From assembly GCF_030657435.1 (NCBI RefSeq), contig NZ_JAUTWS010000021.1:1-64000 (forward strand): 64,000 nucleotides of DNA, written 5' to 3'. The stretch's first letter is position 1; each line of letters begins with the position of its first letter. Source of the DNA: Paracraurococcus lichenis. Lineage in GTDB: Bacteria > Pseudomonadota > Alphaproteobacteria > Acetobacterales > Acetobacteraceae. A model generated the notes under the pieces. That model was not told where the DNA came from and did not search any database. It worked only from the letters and a program-made list of their open reading frames with translations. Positions 8,386 to 17,561 of this stretch are shown piece by piece. The translations under genes were made by a program, and so were the position numbers.

Positions 8386-9303
8386 TCAGCTGTCCTCGGT
8401 CCGGATCTCGACGGCTTGCCTGGCGAACCGTGCAAGATCGAGGGTGGGGCGCGTCCCGATGGCGTCGAGGTTGTCGTCGAGCCATCGCTCCGCGGTGCTG
8501 CGTCCGAGGTCGCGCAGCCGCCGAAGGAAGTCCCAGCGAGTGTCCAGCGCACTGCCGCTCGGCAGGGCACGGAGCGCCTCCTCAGCGCCGATCACGTGCA
8601 GCCTGGCCTCGCGCAGCCGCGCCAGCCCGGTCCCCGGCGGCGGCGGCTCGGATAGCTCGGTGATCAGCCGCTGCGCCATGGCGAGCGAGCGTAACTCCAG
8701 CCGCAGGGCTGTTCCGAAGGCGATCTCGGCCGACCTCTCCCGGATATCGGCGGCGCCATGTGGCAACTCAGGCCGCTCCATCGGCGCGGTGGGGACGAGG
8801 ATGACATCCGCTGGCGCCCCGGCCTCAATCAGCGGCCGCAACGGCGGATTGCTGGCGTAGCCACCGTCCCAGTAAGCCTCGCCCTCAAGCTCCACCGGCG
8901 GGAAGATCTGCGGCAGGCAGGCCGAGGCGAGCAGCACATCGGCCGAGACCTCTGCGTTCCAGAACAGCCGCACCTCGCCGGTGCGCACCCGCGTCGCCGA
9001 GACGACCAGCGTCGGCGCGCCCTCCGTCCCGAAGACGGAAGGGTCGAGCAGTCCCTTGAGCACGCTCCGCAGCGGGTTGGGACCCATTGGGGCGAGCCGC
9101 GACGGCGGCAGATCCTTGGCAGCATGCCGCAGTGCGTCGGCTACAGGGGAGAACATCCCGAAGAAGGGGCGGAGCCAGGCTGCGCTGTCGAGGTCGGGCG
9201 AGCCGGCAGCGACGGCGACGCGGCGCCAGAGCGCCTCGAGCAGGTGTCTGGCCTCAGCGGGGCCGCCATTCGCGAGGCCCTGGACGAGCATGGCCGCATT
9301 CAT
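8386..9303 (-). pseudogene. Patatin-like phospholipase, N-terminus removed by an IS6-type insertion
   Basis: The frame reads as a bacterial patatin-like protein from MNAAMLVQGLANGGP onward (start-equivalent Met at 9303). That segment normally follows the nucleophile elbow GTSAGA directly. The catalytic Asp motif DGGYASNPPL is present near the middle, but the GGGxRG loop and the Ser nucleophile motif are absent. Immediately upstream of codon one lies GGTTCTGTCACAG, an IS6-like end, so the gene was split there and its first 40-50 codons are gone. The frame stays open upstream through IS sequence, which explains a longer apparent ORF. A Ser-less patatin cannot be a hydrolase. Confidence 0.75.
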
Positions 9304-9440
9304 GGTTCTGTCACAGCTCGCGCCAAGGGTCCCGTTTGGCTTGGCGGGGTACCGCGGGTAAGATCCGGGACCAGCGGAGTGGGGGCAGAGATGGATTGCG
9401 TGGCCTGCGGCTCCGCCGCCGTGACGAAGCGGCCGATGGA
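9304..9440 (+). mobile_element. Remnant of an IS6-type element (left end and transposase N-terminus)
   Basis: It begins with GGTTCTGTCACAG, similar to IS6-family terminal repeats, inserted inside the patatin gene. An ATG at 9391 opens MDCVACGSAAVTKRP, matching the zinc-ribbon N-terminus (Cys-x2-Cys-Gly, then ERP/KRP) of IS6-type transposases in this bacterial group. Similarity ends near 9440, where another element (the IS630 remnant) begins about 15 bases later. Only about 140 bases of roughly 800 survive. The family call rests on a short match. Confidence 0.5.
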
Positions 9441-9454
9441 CCTCCCCGCAACTG

Positions 9455-10060
9455 GTGGACACCGCTGTTATTGATCCGGCCTGGGTGATCTTGAGCTATG
9501 CCGCGTAGCGGAAGGTCTTGTGCCCGAAGAAGCTGCGGACACGGTCGGGCAGCTTCGACAATCGGCGCATGTGGCCGATGGCGGCGCGCTTGAGCTGTGC
9601 CTTGCTGCGCACAGGCGCCTTGCCGGTGACCGCCTGCTTCAGGTCACCGTTGACCCCTTCATCGGGGTTCAATTCTGGGCTGTAGCCTGGGAGGTAGAAC
9701 ACCTCGATCTCGGCCTCCCGCCCAACGAGCCAGTCGCGGACCTTGGCCGAACGATGGACCGGCAGGCGGTCGAGGACGAGGAAGACCTTCTGCCCGGCGT
9801 CGCGGACCAGGCGGGCGAGGAAGCGCAGCAGGTCCGGTGCCTTGATGGCGCCGTCGAGGACCATCCAGCGCAGCTCGCCCTTGTTGGTCACCGCCGAGAT
9901 CAGACCGAGATTGGCCCGCTTATGGTTGACCCGCACCTCCGGCGTGCGGCCCGGGGGCGCATAGCCGCGGCCACGCACGTCGTCGGAGCGCAGGCCGGTC
10001 TCGTCACCCCAGAGCAGATGGAGCTCACCGCAGCCTGATCACCCACAACCCGGTGTCCAC
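9455..10060. mobile_element. IS630-type element lacking its 5' half
   Basis: Both ends carry the same inverted repeat: GTGGACACCG at 9455-9464 and its complement CGGTGTCCAC at 10051-10060, with weaker similarity continuing inward. Inside is the DDE half of an IS630 transposase on the minus strand. The DNA-binding first half is missing although the end repeat is present, so the element has an internal deletion and cannot move by itself. It separates the IS6 remnant from the broken esterase gene. Confidence 0.65.
9496..10038 (-). pseudogene. IS630 transposase, catalytic half only
   Basis: The open frame from 10038 reads GELHLLWGDETGLRSDDVRG, containing the first catalytic Asp motif WGDETGL. 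It continues through MVLDGAIKAPDLLRFL, the second Asp motif FLVLDRLPVHRS and LPGYSPELNPDEGVNGDLKQ with the terminal acidic residue, ending near FGHKTFRYAA. This is the DDE domain of IS630/Tc1-type transposases. There is no start codon with a ribosome site at the 5' side; a GTG at 9978 is the first possible one and lies after the first catalytic Asp. The N-terminal helix-turn-helix region is absent. Inactive remnant. Confidence 0.75.
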
Positions 10061-10064
10061 TCAA

Positions 10065-10513
10065 GCCGGGGAAGTCCAGACTACCGCCCGGCGCGGCTGC
10101 TGAACATCCTGATGGTGGCCGGCACCGCCGACCCGCTGGTGCGCTGAGACGGCGAGGTGATGGTGGGCGGCCTCGCCAGCCTGCAGCAGCGCCTGTCGGT
10201 GCCCGCGAGCTTCGATGTCTGGCGCCGCGCCAATCGCTGCAACGGGCTCGCGCCGGTGCGGCCCCTGCCGCGACGCGGATCCGGCACGCAGCCGGATGTC
10301 CTGGTGCATGCGGCGACGGGCTGCGCCGGCGGGGTCAGCACCGTGCTCTACGAGGTGCGCGGCGGCGGCCACCGCCTGCTCGCGGGCGATGACTGGACGC
10401 TGCTGCGGCTGCTCGGCCGCGCCTCGCCGGACATCGACCCGGGCCGGCTGCTGCGCGCCTTCGCGCTCGACCCCCGCCGCATCCCGGGGCTGCCGCAGGG
10501 CGGCCCCGGCTGA
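10065..10513 (+). pseudogene. C-terminal remnant of a PHB-depolymerase/LpqC-type esterase
   Basis: In one plus frame the sequence reads DYRPARLLNILMVAGTADPLVR, then a TGA at 10145, then DGEVMVGG and further to GCAGGVSTVLYEVRGGGHRL and the stop at 10511. The GTADPLV segment (catalytic Asp) and GGGH (catalytic His) are those of the alpha/beta-hydrolase family of poly(3-hydroxybutyrate) depolymerase/LpqC esterases. The Ser-containing N-terminal half has been lost to the left of the IS630 end, and the in-frame stop shows further decay. Non-functional. Confidence 0.65.
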
Positions 10514-10568
10514 AGGCGTCGCGGCGGCGAAGCCGTGCCGAGGCGTGCCGCCCAGGGGCGGCGCCGGG

Positions 10569-11198
10569 CTACAACCGCCGGATCTCCACCTTGCGGAACC
10601 GCACGGTGCCGCGGTCATTGGCGACGCCCTTGTCGTCTTTCACGCCGAGGCCGTGCTGCAACGCGATCCGCCCCGCCGCATGCTTCGCGTCCCGAGCCCC
10701 GTCCACCGTCGTCCGGCCGTTCAGGACCACGGTGAAGCTGTCGCCCTTCGCCGTGATCTCGAACAGGTTCCAGCGGCCGCCGGCCTTCGGCATCGGGTCG
10801 ACCGCCGCGACATCGACGATGGCGCCGGTGCCGAATTTCGGCTCGGGCCGCTCGTCCCAGATATTCACCTCATAGGCATTGGCCGAGGTGATGTTCACCG
10901 GATCGGTCGCGCGGAGGAAGACGCCGCTGTTGGTGGCGGCATCCGCCCAGAATTCGATGCGCAATTGGTAGTCGCCGAAGCTCTCCCGCGTCACCAGGAA
11001 GCCGTTGCCCCGGTCGGCCACGACGGCGCCGTCCTCGACCCGCCAATTGGCATCGCCGACGCGGTCCCAGCCCTCGAGATCCCTGCCGCTGAGCAGGGCG
11101 GTCCAGCCGGAAGCCTGGCCCGCGGCGCCCTGCCAGGCCGCGGTGCCGGCCGACCAGAGCAGCACCGACAGGGCCGTGTTCAATGACCTTCGCTGCAT
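10569..11198 (-). CDS. Secreted DUF1080 (3-keto-disaccharide hydrolase-like) protein
   Basis: About 209 residues. I choose the ATG at 11198 because GGGGAGG stands 9 bases upstream; the frame is open to 11276. A signal peptide (ALSVLLWSAGTAAW) precedes the DUF1080 domain, recognisable by the start GWTALLSGRDLEGWDRVGD, the EFWADAATNSGVFLR strand region, AYEVNIWDE and the end IALQHGLGVKDD...VRFRKVEI. The fold is concanavalin-like and some members hydrolyse 3-keto-sugars; the exact activity here is unknown. The gene is alone between the esterase remnant and putA, in the direction of putA but over 120 bases away. It marks the return to intact genes. Confidence 0.85.
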   Translation of the reverse strand: MQRRSLNTALSVLLWSAGTAAWQGAAGQASGWTALLSGRDLEGWDRVGDANWRVEDGAVVADRGNGFLVTRESFGDYQLRIEFWADAATNSGVFLRATDPVNITSANAYEVNIWDERPEPKFGTGAIVDVAAVDPMPKAGGRWNLFEITAKGDSFTVVLNGRTTVDGARDAKHAAGRIALQHGLGVKDDKGVANDRGTVRFRKVEIRRL

Positions 11199-11325
11199 CG
11201 CGCAGTTCCTCCCCATGCGTCCGGTTGGCCCGGCGCGGGGGAAGCCTAGGTCCGATCGCCGTGCCGGCCAAACCACTGATGCAACGGCGCAGCCTCGGCC
11301 GCAGGGGCGTGCTCGCCGTGCGAGG

Positions 11326-14300
11326 TCAGCCGATGGCCATCAGGCTCGCATTGCCGCCGGCCGCGGCGGTGTTGGTGGAGACCACGCGCTCCTCCACCAG
11401 CCGCAGCGGGTCGCAGCCCGCCGCGCCGCCGGGGATGACGGCGACGATCGGGCCGTCCCGGGCGGCGAGGCGCCGCTGCAGCGCGACCAGCGCCTCGCCC
11501 GCCGCATCGGTGACCACCGCCCGCAGCGCCGGATCGGCGCAGGGATCCGCGACGAATTCCAGGCCGGCGATGTCCCCGAGCGCGCCGCGCGCCGGATTGT
11601 CGGCCGCCACCAGCGCCCGGTTGCCCGCGGCGAGGATGGCGCCGACCTGGCCGCGCAGCGCCGCCGCCTCCTCCGCGAGCGCGGCTATGCGCCCGCGCGG
11701 GTGCAGCGCATAGCGGTTGCTCTCGCCGACCGGCCCGGCGAGGTCGCCCGCCACGACGGAAAGTGCCACGGGCCGCGCCTTCAGCCGCGCGAGATAGAGC
11801 GGCCCGCCCGCCTTCGGCCCGGTGCCGGAGAGGCCGGAGCCGCCGAAGGGCTGCACGCCCACCGTCGCGCCGATGATGTTGCGGTTGACGTAGCAATTGC
11901 CGGCAGGAACCCGCGCCAGCACATGCGCCGCGGTGGCGTCGAGCCGCGTGTGCAGCCCGAAGGTCAGCGCATGGCCGCCGGCGGCGATCTCGGCGAGCAG
12001 CCGGTCCAACCCCTCCCGCCGGTAGCGCAGCACATGCAGCACCGGGCCGAAGACCTCGCGCCCGACATCGGCGATGCGGCCGACCTCGATAAGGGTCGGC
12101 GGGACGAAGCAGCCATCGGGTGCCGCGACCTGCTCCACCGCGAAGCCGAGCCCGCGCATGCCAGCGACATGGCCGAGGATGTCGTCGCGCGCAGCCTCGG
12201 TGATCACCGGGCCGACATCGGTCTCGATCCGCGCGGGATCGCCGACCGCAAGCTCGCGCATCGCGCCGCGCAGCATGGCCAGCAGCCGGTCCGCCGCCTC
12301 CTCCTGCACGCAGAGGATGCGCAGCGCCGAGCAGCGCTGCCCCGCGCTGTCGAAGGCCGAGGCCAGGACATCCGCCACCACCTGCTCCGCCAGGGCGGAG
12401 CTGTCCACCACCATGGCATTGATGCCGCCGGTCTCGGCGATCAGCGGCACCGGCTGGCCGTCCGCCGTCAGGCGCCCGGCCAGTTGCGCGTTGATCAGCC
12501 GCGCGACGGCGGTGGAGCCGGTGAAGACCACGCCCTGCACGCGGGCATCGCCGACCAGCGCGGCGCCGACCTCGCCGGCGCCGGGCAGCAGGTGCAGCGC
12601 CGCCCGCGGCAGGCCGGCCTCGTGCAGCAGCCGGACCGCGGCGGCGGCGACCAGCGGCGTCTCCTCGGCGGGCTTGGCCAACACCGTGTTGCCGGCGGCG
12701 AGCGCCGCGGCGACCTGGCCGAGGAAGATGGCCAGCGGGAAATTCCAGGGCGAGATGCAGGCGACGGGGCCGAGCGGCGGCACCTCCGGCATCGCCTCGG
12801 CGCCCGCCGCGTAGTAGCGCAGAAAGTCCGCGGCCTCGCGCACCTCGCCGATGGCGTTGGGCAGGGTCTTGCCGGCCTCCCGCACCAGCAGGGCGACCAG
12901 CGGCAGGCGCGCCGCCTCCAGCGCATCCGCGGCGCGGCGCAGCAGGTCGGCGCGGGCGGCGGCCGGCATCGCGGCCCAGGCGGGCGCGGCGGCCGTGGCG
13001 GCGGCGAGCGCCGCCTCCACCTCCGCCGGCGTCGCGTCCGGTGCGGTGCCGACCAGGTCGCGCCGGTCGGCGGGGTTGCGGATCTCGCGCGGCGCGCCGG
13101 CGCCGGGGGTGGACCAGTCGCGCGCGCGGTTGTCCCGGACCGCGGCGGCGAGCATCGCCAGCGTGTCCTCGTCCGCCAGGTCGAGCCCCGCCGAATTGCG
13201 CCGCGCCGCGCCGTAGAGGTCGCGCGGCAGGGCGATGGCCGGATGCGGCGCGCCGGACGGCGCGATGGCCCGCGCCGCGGCGACCGGATCGGCGGCCAGC
13301 GCCTCCACGCTCACCCCCGCATCCTGGATGCGGTGGACGAAGGAGGAATTGGCGCCGTTCTCCAGCAGCCGGCGCACCAGGTAGGCGAGCAGCGTCTCGT
13401 GCGTCCCGACGGGGGCATAGACGCGGCAGGGCCGGCCGAGCGGGCCGACCACCGCCTCGTAGAGCGGCTCGCCCATGCCGTGCAGGCACTGGAACTCGTA
13501 GTCGCCGCTGCGGAATTCCGGCCCCGCCATGGCCAGCACCGCCGCCAGCGTCTGCGCATTGTGCGTGGCGAATTGCGGGAAGACCGCGTCGTGCGCCGCC
13601 AGCAGCCGGCGCGCGCAGGCGAGGTAGGAGACGTCGGTATGGACCTTCCGGGTGAAGACCGGGAAGTCCGCCTGGCCCTCCACCTGCGCCCGCTTGATCT
13701 CGCTGTCCCAATAGGCGCCCTTGACCAGCCGCAGCATGATCCGCCGGCCGCTCCGCCGCGCGAGGTCCACGACCCAGTCGATGACGAAGGGCGCGCGCCG
13801 GCCATAGGCCTGCACGACGAAGCCGAGTCCCTCCCAGCCCGCGAGCGCCGGGTCGAGGGCCAGCGCCTCCAGCAGGTCGAGCGAGAGGTCGAGCCGCTCG
13901 CTCTCCTCCGCATCGATGTTGAAGCCGATGTCGTGCCGCGCGGCGAGGCGGGCGAGGCCGGCCAGGCGCGGCAGCAATTCCGCCATGACCCGGCCGCGCT
14001 GGCTGCGGCCGTAGCGCGGATGCAGGGCGGAGAGCTTGACCGAGATGCCCGGCCCCTCGACCGGCCCGCGCCCGCCGGCCGCGGCGCCGATGGCCTCGAC
14101 CGCCTCCTCGTAGCTGGCGAGGTAGCGGGCCGCGTCCCCGGCGGTCGCCGCCGCCTCGCCGAGCATGTCGTAGGAGAAGCGGAAGCCCTGCGCCTCGCGC
14201 GGCCGGGCATTGCGCAGCGCCTCGGCGATCGTCTCGCCGGTGACGAATTGCTCGCCCATCATCCGCATGGCGAGGTCCATGGCCCGGCGGATCACGGGCT

Positions 14301-14796
14301 CCCCGCCGCGGGCGATCAGGCGGGTCAGCGCGGCGCCGAGGCCGGCCTCGCTCTCGGCCGCCGCCAGCCGCCCGGTCAGCATCAGCCCCCAGGTCGCGGC
14401 ATGGACGAAGAGCGGCGCCTCATGGCCGAGATGCGCGCGCCAGTCGCCGCGGGCGATCTTATCGCGGATCAGCGCGTCGCGGGTCGCGCTGTCCGGGATG
14501 CGCAGCAGCGCCTCGGCCAGGCACATCAGCGCCACGCCCTCGGGGCTCGAGAGCGCGTATTCGTGCACCAGCGCCTCGACGCCGGCGGCGCGCGGCCGCG
14601 CCCGCAACCGGGTGACGAGGTCGCGCGCGGTCCGCGCCGCGGCCGCCGCTTCCTCAGGTCCGGGCGCCGCGGCCGCGAGAAGCGGCGGCAGGCAGTCGGG
14701 CTCAGGCCTCCGGCAGGCGGCGCGGATGGCCGCGCGCAGGCGGTCGGCCTCGGGGGGGCGGCGCATGGCAGGGCTCCGGGCTGGATCGAGGGTCAT
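11326..14796 (-). CDS. putA: Bifunctional proline dehydrogenase / delta-1-pyrroline-5-carboxylate dehydrogenase PutA
   Basis: A 1156-residue bifunctional enzyme oxidising proline to glutamate. The proline dehydrogenase barrel is in the first 500 residues: RFSYDMLGEAA, GISVKLSALHPRY, EESERLDLSLD, FVVQAYGRR, RLVKGAYWD and TRKVHTDVSY, all FAD/proline-site segments. The aldehyde dehydrogenase domain follows, with PWNFPLAIF, GSTAV, IAETGGINAM (general base Glu) and SAGQRCSALRIL (catalytic Cys). It ends with the typical STNTAAAGGNASLMAIG tail. It begins without the ribbon-helix-helix repressor domain of long PutA forms. The ATG at 14796 has GGAGG upstream and overlaps the stop of the MFS gene (ATGA), so the two are coupled. 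Confidence 0.96.
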   Translation of the reverse strand: MTLDPARSPAMRRPPEADRLRAAIRAACRRPEPDCLPPLLAAAAPGPEEAAAAARTARDLVTRLRARPRAAGVEALVHEYALSSPEGVALMCLAEALLRIPDSATRDALIRDKIARGDWRAHLGHEAPLFVHAATWGLMLTGRLAAAESEAGLGAALTRLIARGGEPVIRRAMDLAMRMMGEQFVTGETIAEALRNARPREAQGFRFSYDMLGEAAATAGDAARYLASYEEAVEAIGAAAGGRGPVEGPGISVKLSALHPRYGRSQRGRVMAELLPRLAGLARLAARHDIGFNIDAEESERLDLSLDLLEALALDPALAGWEGLGFVVQAYGRRAPFVIDWVVDLARRSGRRIMLRLVKGAYWDSEIKRAQVEGQADFPVFTRKVHTDVSYLACARRLLAAHDAVFPQFATHNAQTLAAVLAMAGPEFRSGDYEFQCLHGMGEPLYEAVVGPLGRPCRVYAPVGTHETLLAYLVRRLLENGANSSFVHRIQDAGVSVEALAADPVAAARAIAPSGAPHPAIALPRDLYGAARRNSAGLDLADEDTLAMLAAAVRDNRARDWSTPGAGAPREIRNPADRRDLVGTAPDATPAEVEAALAAATAAAPAWAAMPAAARADLLRRAADALEAARLPLVALLVREAGKTLPNAIGEVREAADFLRYYAAGAEAMPEVPPLGPVACISPWNFPLAIFLGQVAAALAAGNTVLAKPAEETPLVAAAAVRLLHEAGLPRAALHLLPGAGEVGAALVGDARVQGVVFTGSTAVARLINAQLAGRLTADGQPVPLIAETGGINAMVVDSSALAEQVVADVLASAFDSAGQRCSALRILCVQEEAADRLLAMLRGAMRELAVGDPARIETDVGPVITEAARDDILGHVAGMRGLGFAVEQVAAPDGCFVPPTLIEVGRIADVGREVFGPVLHVLRYRREGLDRLLAEIAAGGHALTFGLHTRLDATAAHVLARVPAGNCYVNRNIIGATVGVQPFGGSGLSGTGPKAGGPLYLARLKARPVALSVVAGDLAGPVGESNRYALHPRGRIAALAEEAAALRGQVGAILAAGNRALVAADNPARGALGDIAGLEFVADPCADPALRAVVTDAAGEALVALQRRLAARDGPIVAVIPGGAAGCDPLRLVEERVVSTNTAAAGGNASLMAIG

Positions 14797-16229
14797 GCTA
14801 GGCCTCCGGTGCCGGCGCGCGGCGGCGATTCCGGGCCGGGCGGCGCCAGCAGCAGCCAGGCCGCGGCGGAGAGCCCGGCGGCGAGGGCGAAGGCGGCGGC
14901 GAAGGCCCGCAGGAAGGCCTCCGCCGGTGCCGCCCCGCCCGCCAGCGCCGCCGCCTGCCAGTGGTCGAACCAGAGGGTCAGCAGCGAGGCGGCGCCGGTG
15001 ATGCCGAGCGTGCGGGTCAGCATGGTCAGGCTGCCGGCCACGCCGCGGTCCTGCCGCGGCAGGGTGGCGGTGACGATCTCCGCGTAGCCGACCTGCACCA
15101 GCCCCTGGCCGATGCCGAGCAGCAGCAGGCCGGGCAGCAGGGCCGGCAGCGGCGTGCCGGGCTGCCAGGCCGCCACCAGCCCGAGGCCGAGGGCGCCGAG
15201 CGCGACGCCGGCCCGGGCCATCCGCCAGGCCGGCAGGCGCGCCAGCAGCCAGCCCGCCGGGGCGGCGGCGAGCGCGGTGCCGAGCGGCGCGACGGCGAGC
15301 ACGAACCCGGCCGTCGCGGTCGGCAGCCGGGCGATGCCGGTCAGCCAATAGGGCACGAAGAGCAGCACGGCGAAGCCGGCGAAATTGGCCAGGGCATTGG
15401 CGGCGTTCAGCCGCGCGAAGCCCGGCCGGCGGAAATGCCCGGGCGCGATGACCGGCCGCGGCGCGGTGCGGCTGCGCCGGAGGAAGCCGGCCAGCGCCGC
15501 CAGGAACAGCGCCGCCAGCGGCAGCGCTGACATGCCGCCCGCGCCCAGGTGCCGCGCCTGGTTCACCGCCAGCAGCAGGCTGCCGGTCGCCAGCGCCACC
15601 AGCACCGCGCCCGGCAGGTCGAAGGGCTCCCGCGCCGCGGCCGGCGGCGGGGTGGGCAGGCCGCGCAGCAGCAGCAGCAGGGCGAGGAGGGCGATCGGGG
15701 CGCGGAACCAGAAGACCGCCGGCCAGCCCCAGGCCGCCAGCAGGACCCCGCCGAGCGAGGGCCCGATCACGCTGCCCGCCGCGAACATCAGCGCATAGAG
15801 CCCGAGGACCCGGCCGCGCTCGGCCTCCGGGAAGAGGCTGGTGGCGAGCGCCGGGCCGCAGCCGATGACCAGCGCCGCGCCGACCCCCTGCGCGACGCGG
15901 AGCGCCAGCAGCCAGCCGTAACCGGGCGCCACGGCGCAGAGCAGATAGGCCAGGGCGCTGGCCGCGAGGCCGGCGCGGAACACGCGGGCATGGCCGAAGA
16001 TGTCCCCCAGCCGCCCGATGCCGAGCATCAGGCTGCCATAGGTCAGCACATAGCCGATCACCATCCACTGGATGTCGGGCAGCGCCAGCCCGAAGGCCTC
16101 GGTGATGGCGGGGAAGGCGATGTTCAGCGCGGTGTCGAGCGGCACGGCGAGCGTGCCGAGCCCGACCAGCCCGAGGCGCCAGAGCGCGTCGCGCCTCACC
16201 CGCGGGCCGGCGTATCGATCATGCGCCAT
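14793..16229 (-). CDS. MFS transporter (DHA2-like), translationally coupled to putA
   Basis: About 478 residues with roughly 14 hydrophobic segments. It has motif A GRLGDIFGHARVF, a motif C-like SVIGPSLGGVLL, and an early LDTALNIAFPAI segment like the D1 region of DHA2 exporters. The start is the ATG at 16229 (MAHDRY); upstream codons to 16340 are arginine-rich and unlike the family. Its TGA overlaps the putA ATG by four bases, so both are made from one message. Members of this family are mostly exporters, so its role beside PutA could be amino acid efflux rather than proline uptake. The substrate is inference. Confidence 0.87.
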   Translation of the reverse strand: MAHDRYAGPRVRRDALWRLGLVGLGTLAVPLDTALNIAFPAITEAFGLALPDIQWMVIGYVLTYGSLMLGIGRLGDIFGHARVFRAGLAASALAYLLCAVAPGYGWLLALRVAQGVGAALVIGCGPALATSLFPEAERGRVLGLYALMFAAGSVIGPSLGGVLLAAWGWPAVFWFRAPIALLALLLLLRGLPTPPPAAAREPFDLPGAVLVALATGSLLLAVNQARHLGAGGMSALPLAALFLAALAGFLRRSRTAPRPVIAPGHFRRPGFARLNAANALANFAGFAVLLFVPYWLTGIARLPTATAGFVLAVAPLGTALAAAPAGWLLARLPAWRMARAGVALGALGLGLVAAWQPGTPLPALLPGLLLLGIGQGLVQVGYAEIVTATLPRQDRGVAGSLTMLTRTLGITGAASLLTLWFDHWQAAALAGGAAPAEAFLRAFAAAFALAAGLSAAAWLLLAPPGPESPPRAGTGGLA

Positions 16230-16360
16230 TCTGCCGCGCCCGGCCGCGCGGCGGGAGGGGGCGCCCCGCGGCCCGCGCCACGCCGGCGCCCGGGTCGGGC
16301 CGCCGATTGCGGCGCTGCCGGCGTCACCTATGCTCCGCATGTCCTACAGGCAGGCCCCCG

Positions 16361-17497
16361 ATGCCGGATCTCTTCAGCCCCTACACCCTCAAGGGCGTGA
16401 CGCTGCGCAACCGCATCGCCATGTCGCCGATGACCATGTACCGGTCTGTTGACGGCCGGATGGGCGATTTCCACGTCATGCTCATGGGCTCGCGCGCCGC
16501 GGGCGGCTTCGGCCTGGTCTTCCCCGAGCAGATCGCCATCACGCCCGATGGCCGCACCGGCACCTGCTGCGCCGGGATCTGGGACGACGGCCAGGTCGAG
16601 GGCCTCGCCCGCGTCACCGCCATGATCAAGGCGATGGGGGCGGTGCCCGCGATCCAGCTCGGCCATACCGGCCGCAAGGGCAGCGAGAAGCTGCCCTGGC
16701 AGGGCAAGACCCAACTGCCGCCCGATCATCCCGATGGCTGGCAGGTCCGCGCGCCCTCCGCCATCCCCTATGGCGGGCGCTACCCCTATCCGGTGCATGC
16801 GCTGACGGTCGCGGAGATCCACGATCTCCACCGCGCCTATGCCGAGGCGGCGCGGCGGGCGCTCGCGGCCGGCTTCGAGTGGCTGGAGATGCATTTCGCC
16901 CATGGCTATCTGGGCGCCAGCTTCTTCTCCCCCCTCGCCAACCAGCGCACGGACGAATACGGCGGCAGCCTTGAGAACCGGCTGCGCTTCCACCGCGAGG
17001 CTCTGGACGCCGTGCGCGCCGTCTGGCCGGAGCGGCTGCCGCTGACCATGCGGCTCGGCTCCGACGACTTCAACGAGAAGGGCGTGCTGTTCGACGACGC
17101 CGTGCTCGCGGTCGGTATGCTGAAGGAGCACGGGCTCGACCTCGCCGATCTCAGCCTCGGGATGAACACCGACGACGTGACGGATCTGCCCTTCGGCGAG
17201 GTCGCCTTCATGGTGGAGCGGGCGCACCGGGTGCGGCGCGAGGTGGGCATCCCCGTGGGCGTGAGCTGGAACCTCGGCATCCCCGAAGTCGCCGACCGGG
17301 TGATCCGGGAGGAGCGGGTCGACCTGGTCTTCCTGGGACGGCCCGCCCTGTCGAACCCGCACTGGCCGGTCTGGGCGGCGCGCGAGCTCGGCCATTCCGA
17401 CCCGCTGTCGCTGTTGCCGGAGGACTGGTCCTGGTGGCTGCGCAACCGTCCGGGGCCGGAGGGCTCGCTGGGCTGGCCACCCGTCCGGCCGGCCTGA
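16361..17497 (+). CDS. NADH:flavin oxidoreductase, old yellow enzyme family
   Basis: A 378-residue FMN-dependent TIM-barrel reductase of the OYE family. It begins MPDLFSPYTLKGVTLRNRIAMSP, the universal OYE opening. QLGHTGRKGS corresponds to the HAGRK substrate-binding motif, and the GASFFSPLANQRTDEYGG-to-ENRLRF region is the strongly conserved FMN-barrel signature. Near the C-terminus VDLVFLGRPALSNPHWP forms the phosphate-binding end. The ATG at 16361 fits homologues better than the open frame from 16307. Such enzymes reduce activated alkenes; the natural substrate is unknown. The gene is divergent from the MFS-putA pair and is followed by the methyltransferase-HNH gene 64 bases later. Confidence 0.9.
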   Translation: MPDLFSPYTLKGVTLRNRIAMSPMTMYRSVDGRMGDFHVMLMGSRAAGGFGLVFPEQIAITPDGRTGTCCAGIWDDGQVEGLARVTAMIKAMGAVPAIQLGHTGRKGSEKLPWQGKTQLPPDHPDGWQVRAPSAIPYGGRYPYPVHALTVAEIHDLHRAYAEAARRALAAGFEWLEMHFAHGYLGASFFSPLANQRTDEYGGSLENRLRFHREALDAVRAVWPERLPLTMRLGSDDFNEKGVLFDDAVLAVGMLKEHGLDLADLSLGMNTDDVTDLPFGEVAFMVERAHRVRREVGIPVGVSWNLGIPEVADRVIREERVDLVFLGRPALSNPHWPVWAARELGHSDPLSLLPEDWSWWLRNRPGPEGSLGWPPVRPA

Positions 17498-17561
17498 TGG
17501 CCTTCCGGCGCCGCGCCGGGCGGGTCTAGCCTGCGGTGGAGAATCGCACCCGGCAGCACCC

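Noticed and set aside
10061..10618. 185-codon minus-strand frame opposite the esterase remnant
   Set aside because: The plus strand carries recognisable esterase motifs, so this is its shadow.
11005..15087. A plus-strand open frame of 1,360 codons opposite putA
   Set aside because: Its content is Gln/Arg/Gly-rich antisense of putA with no recognisable motif.
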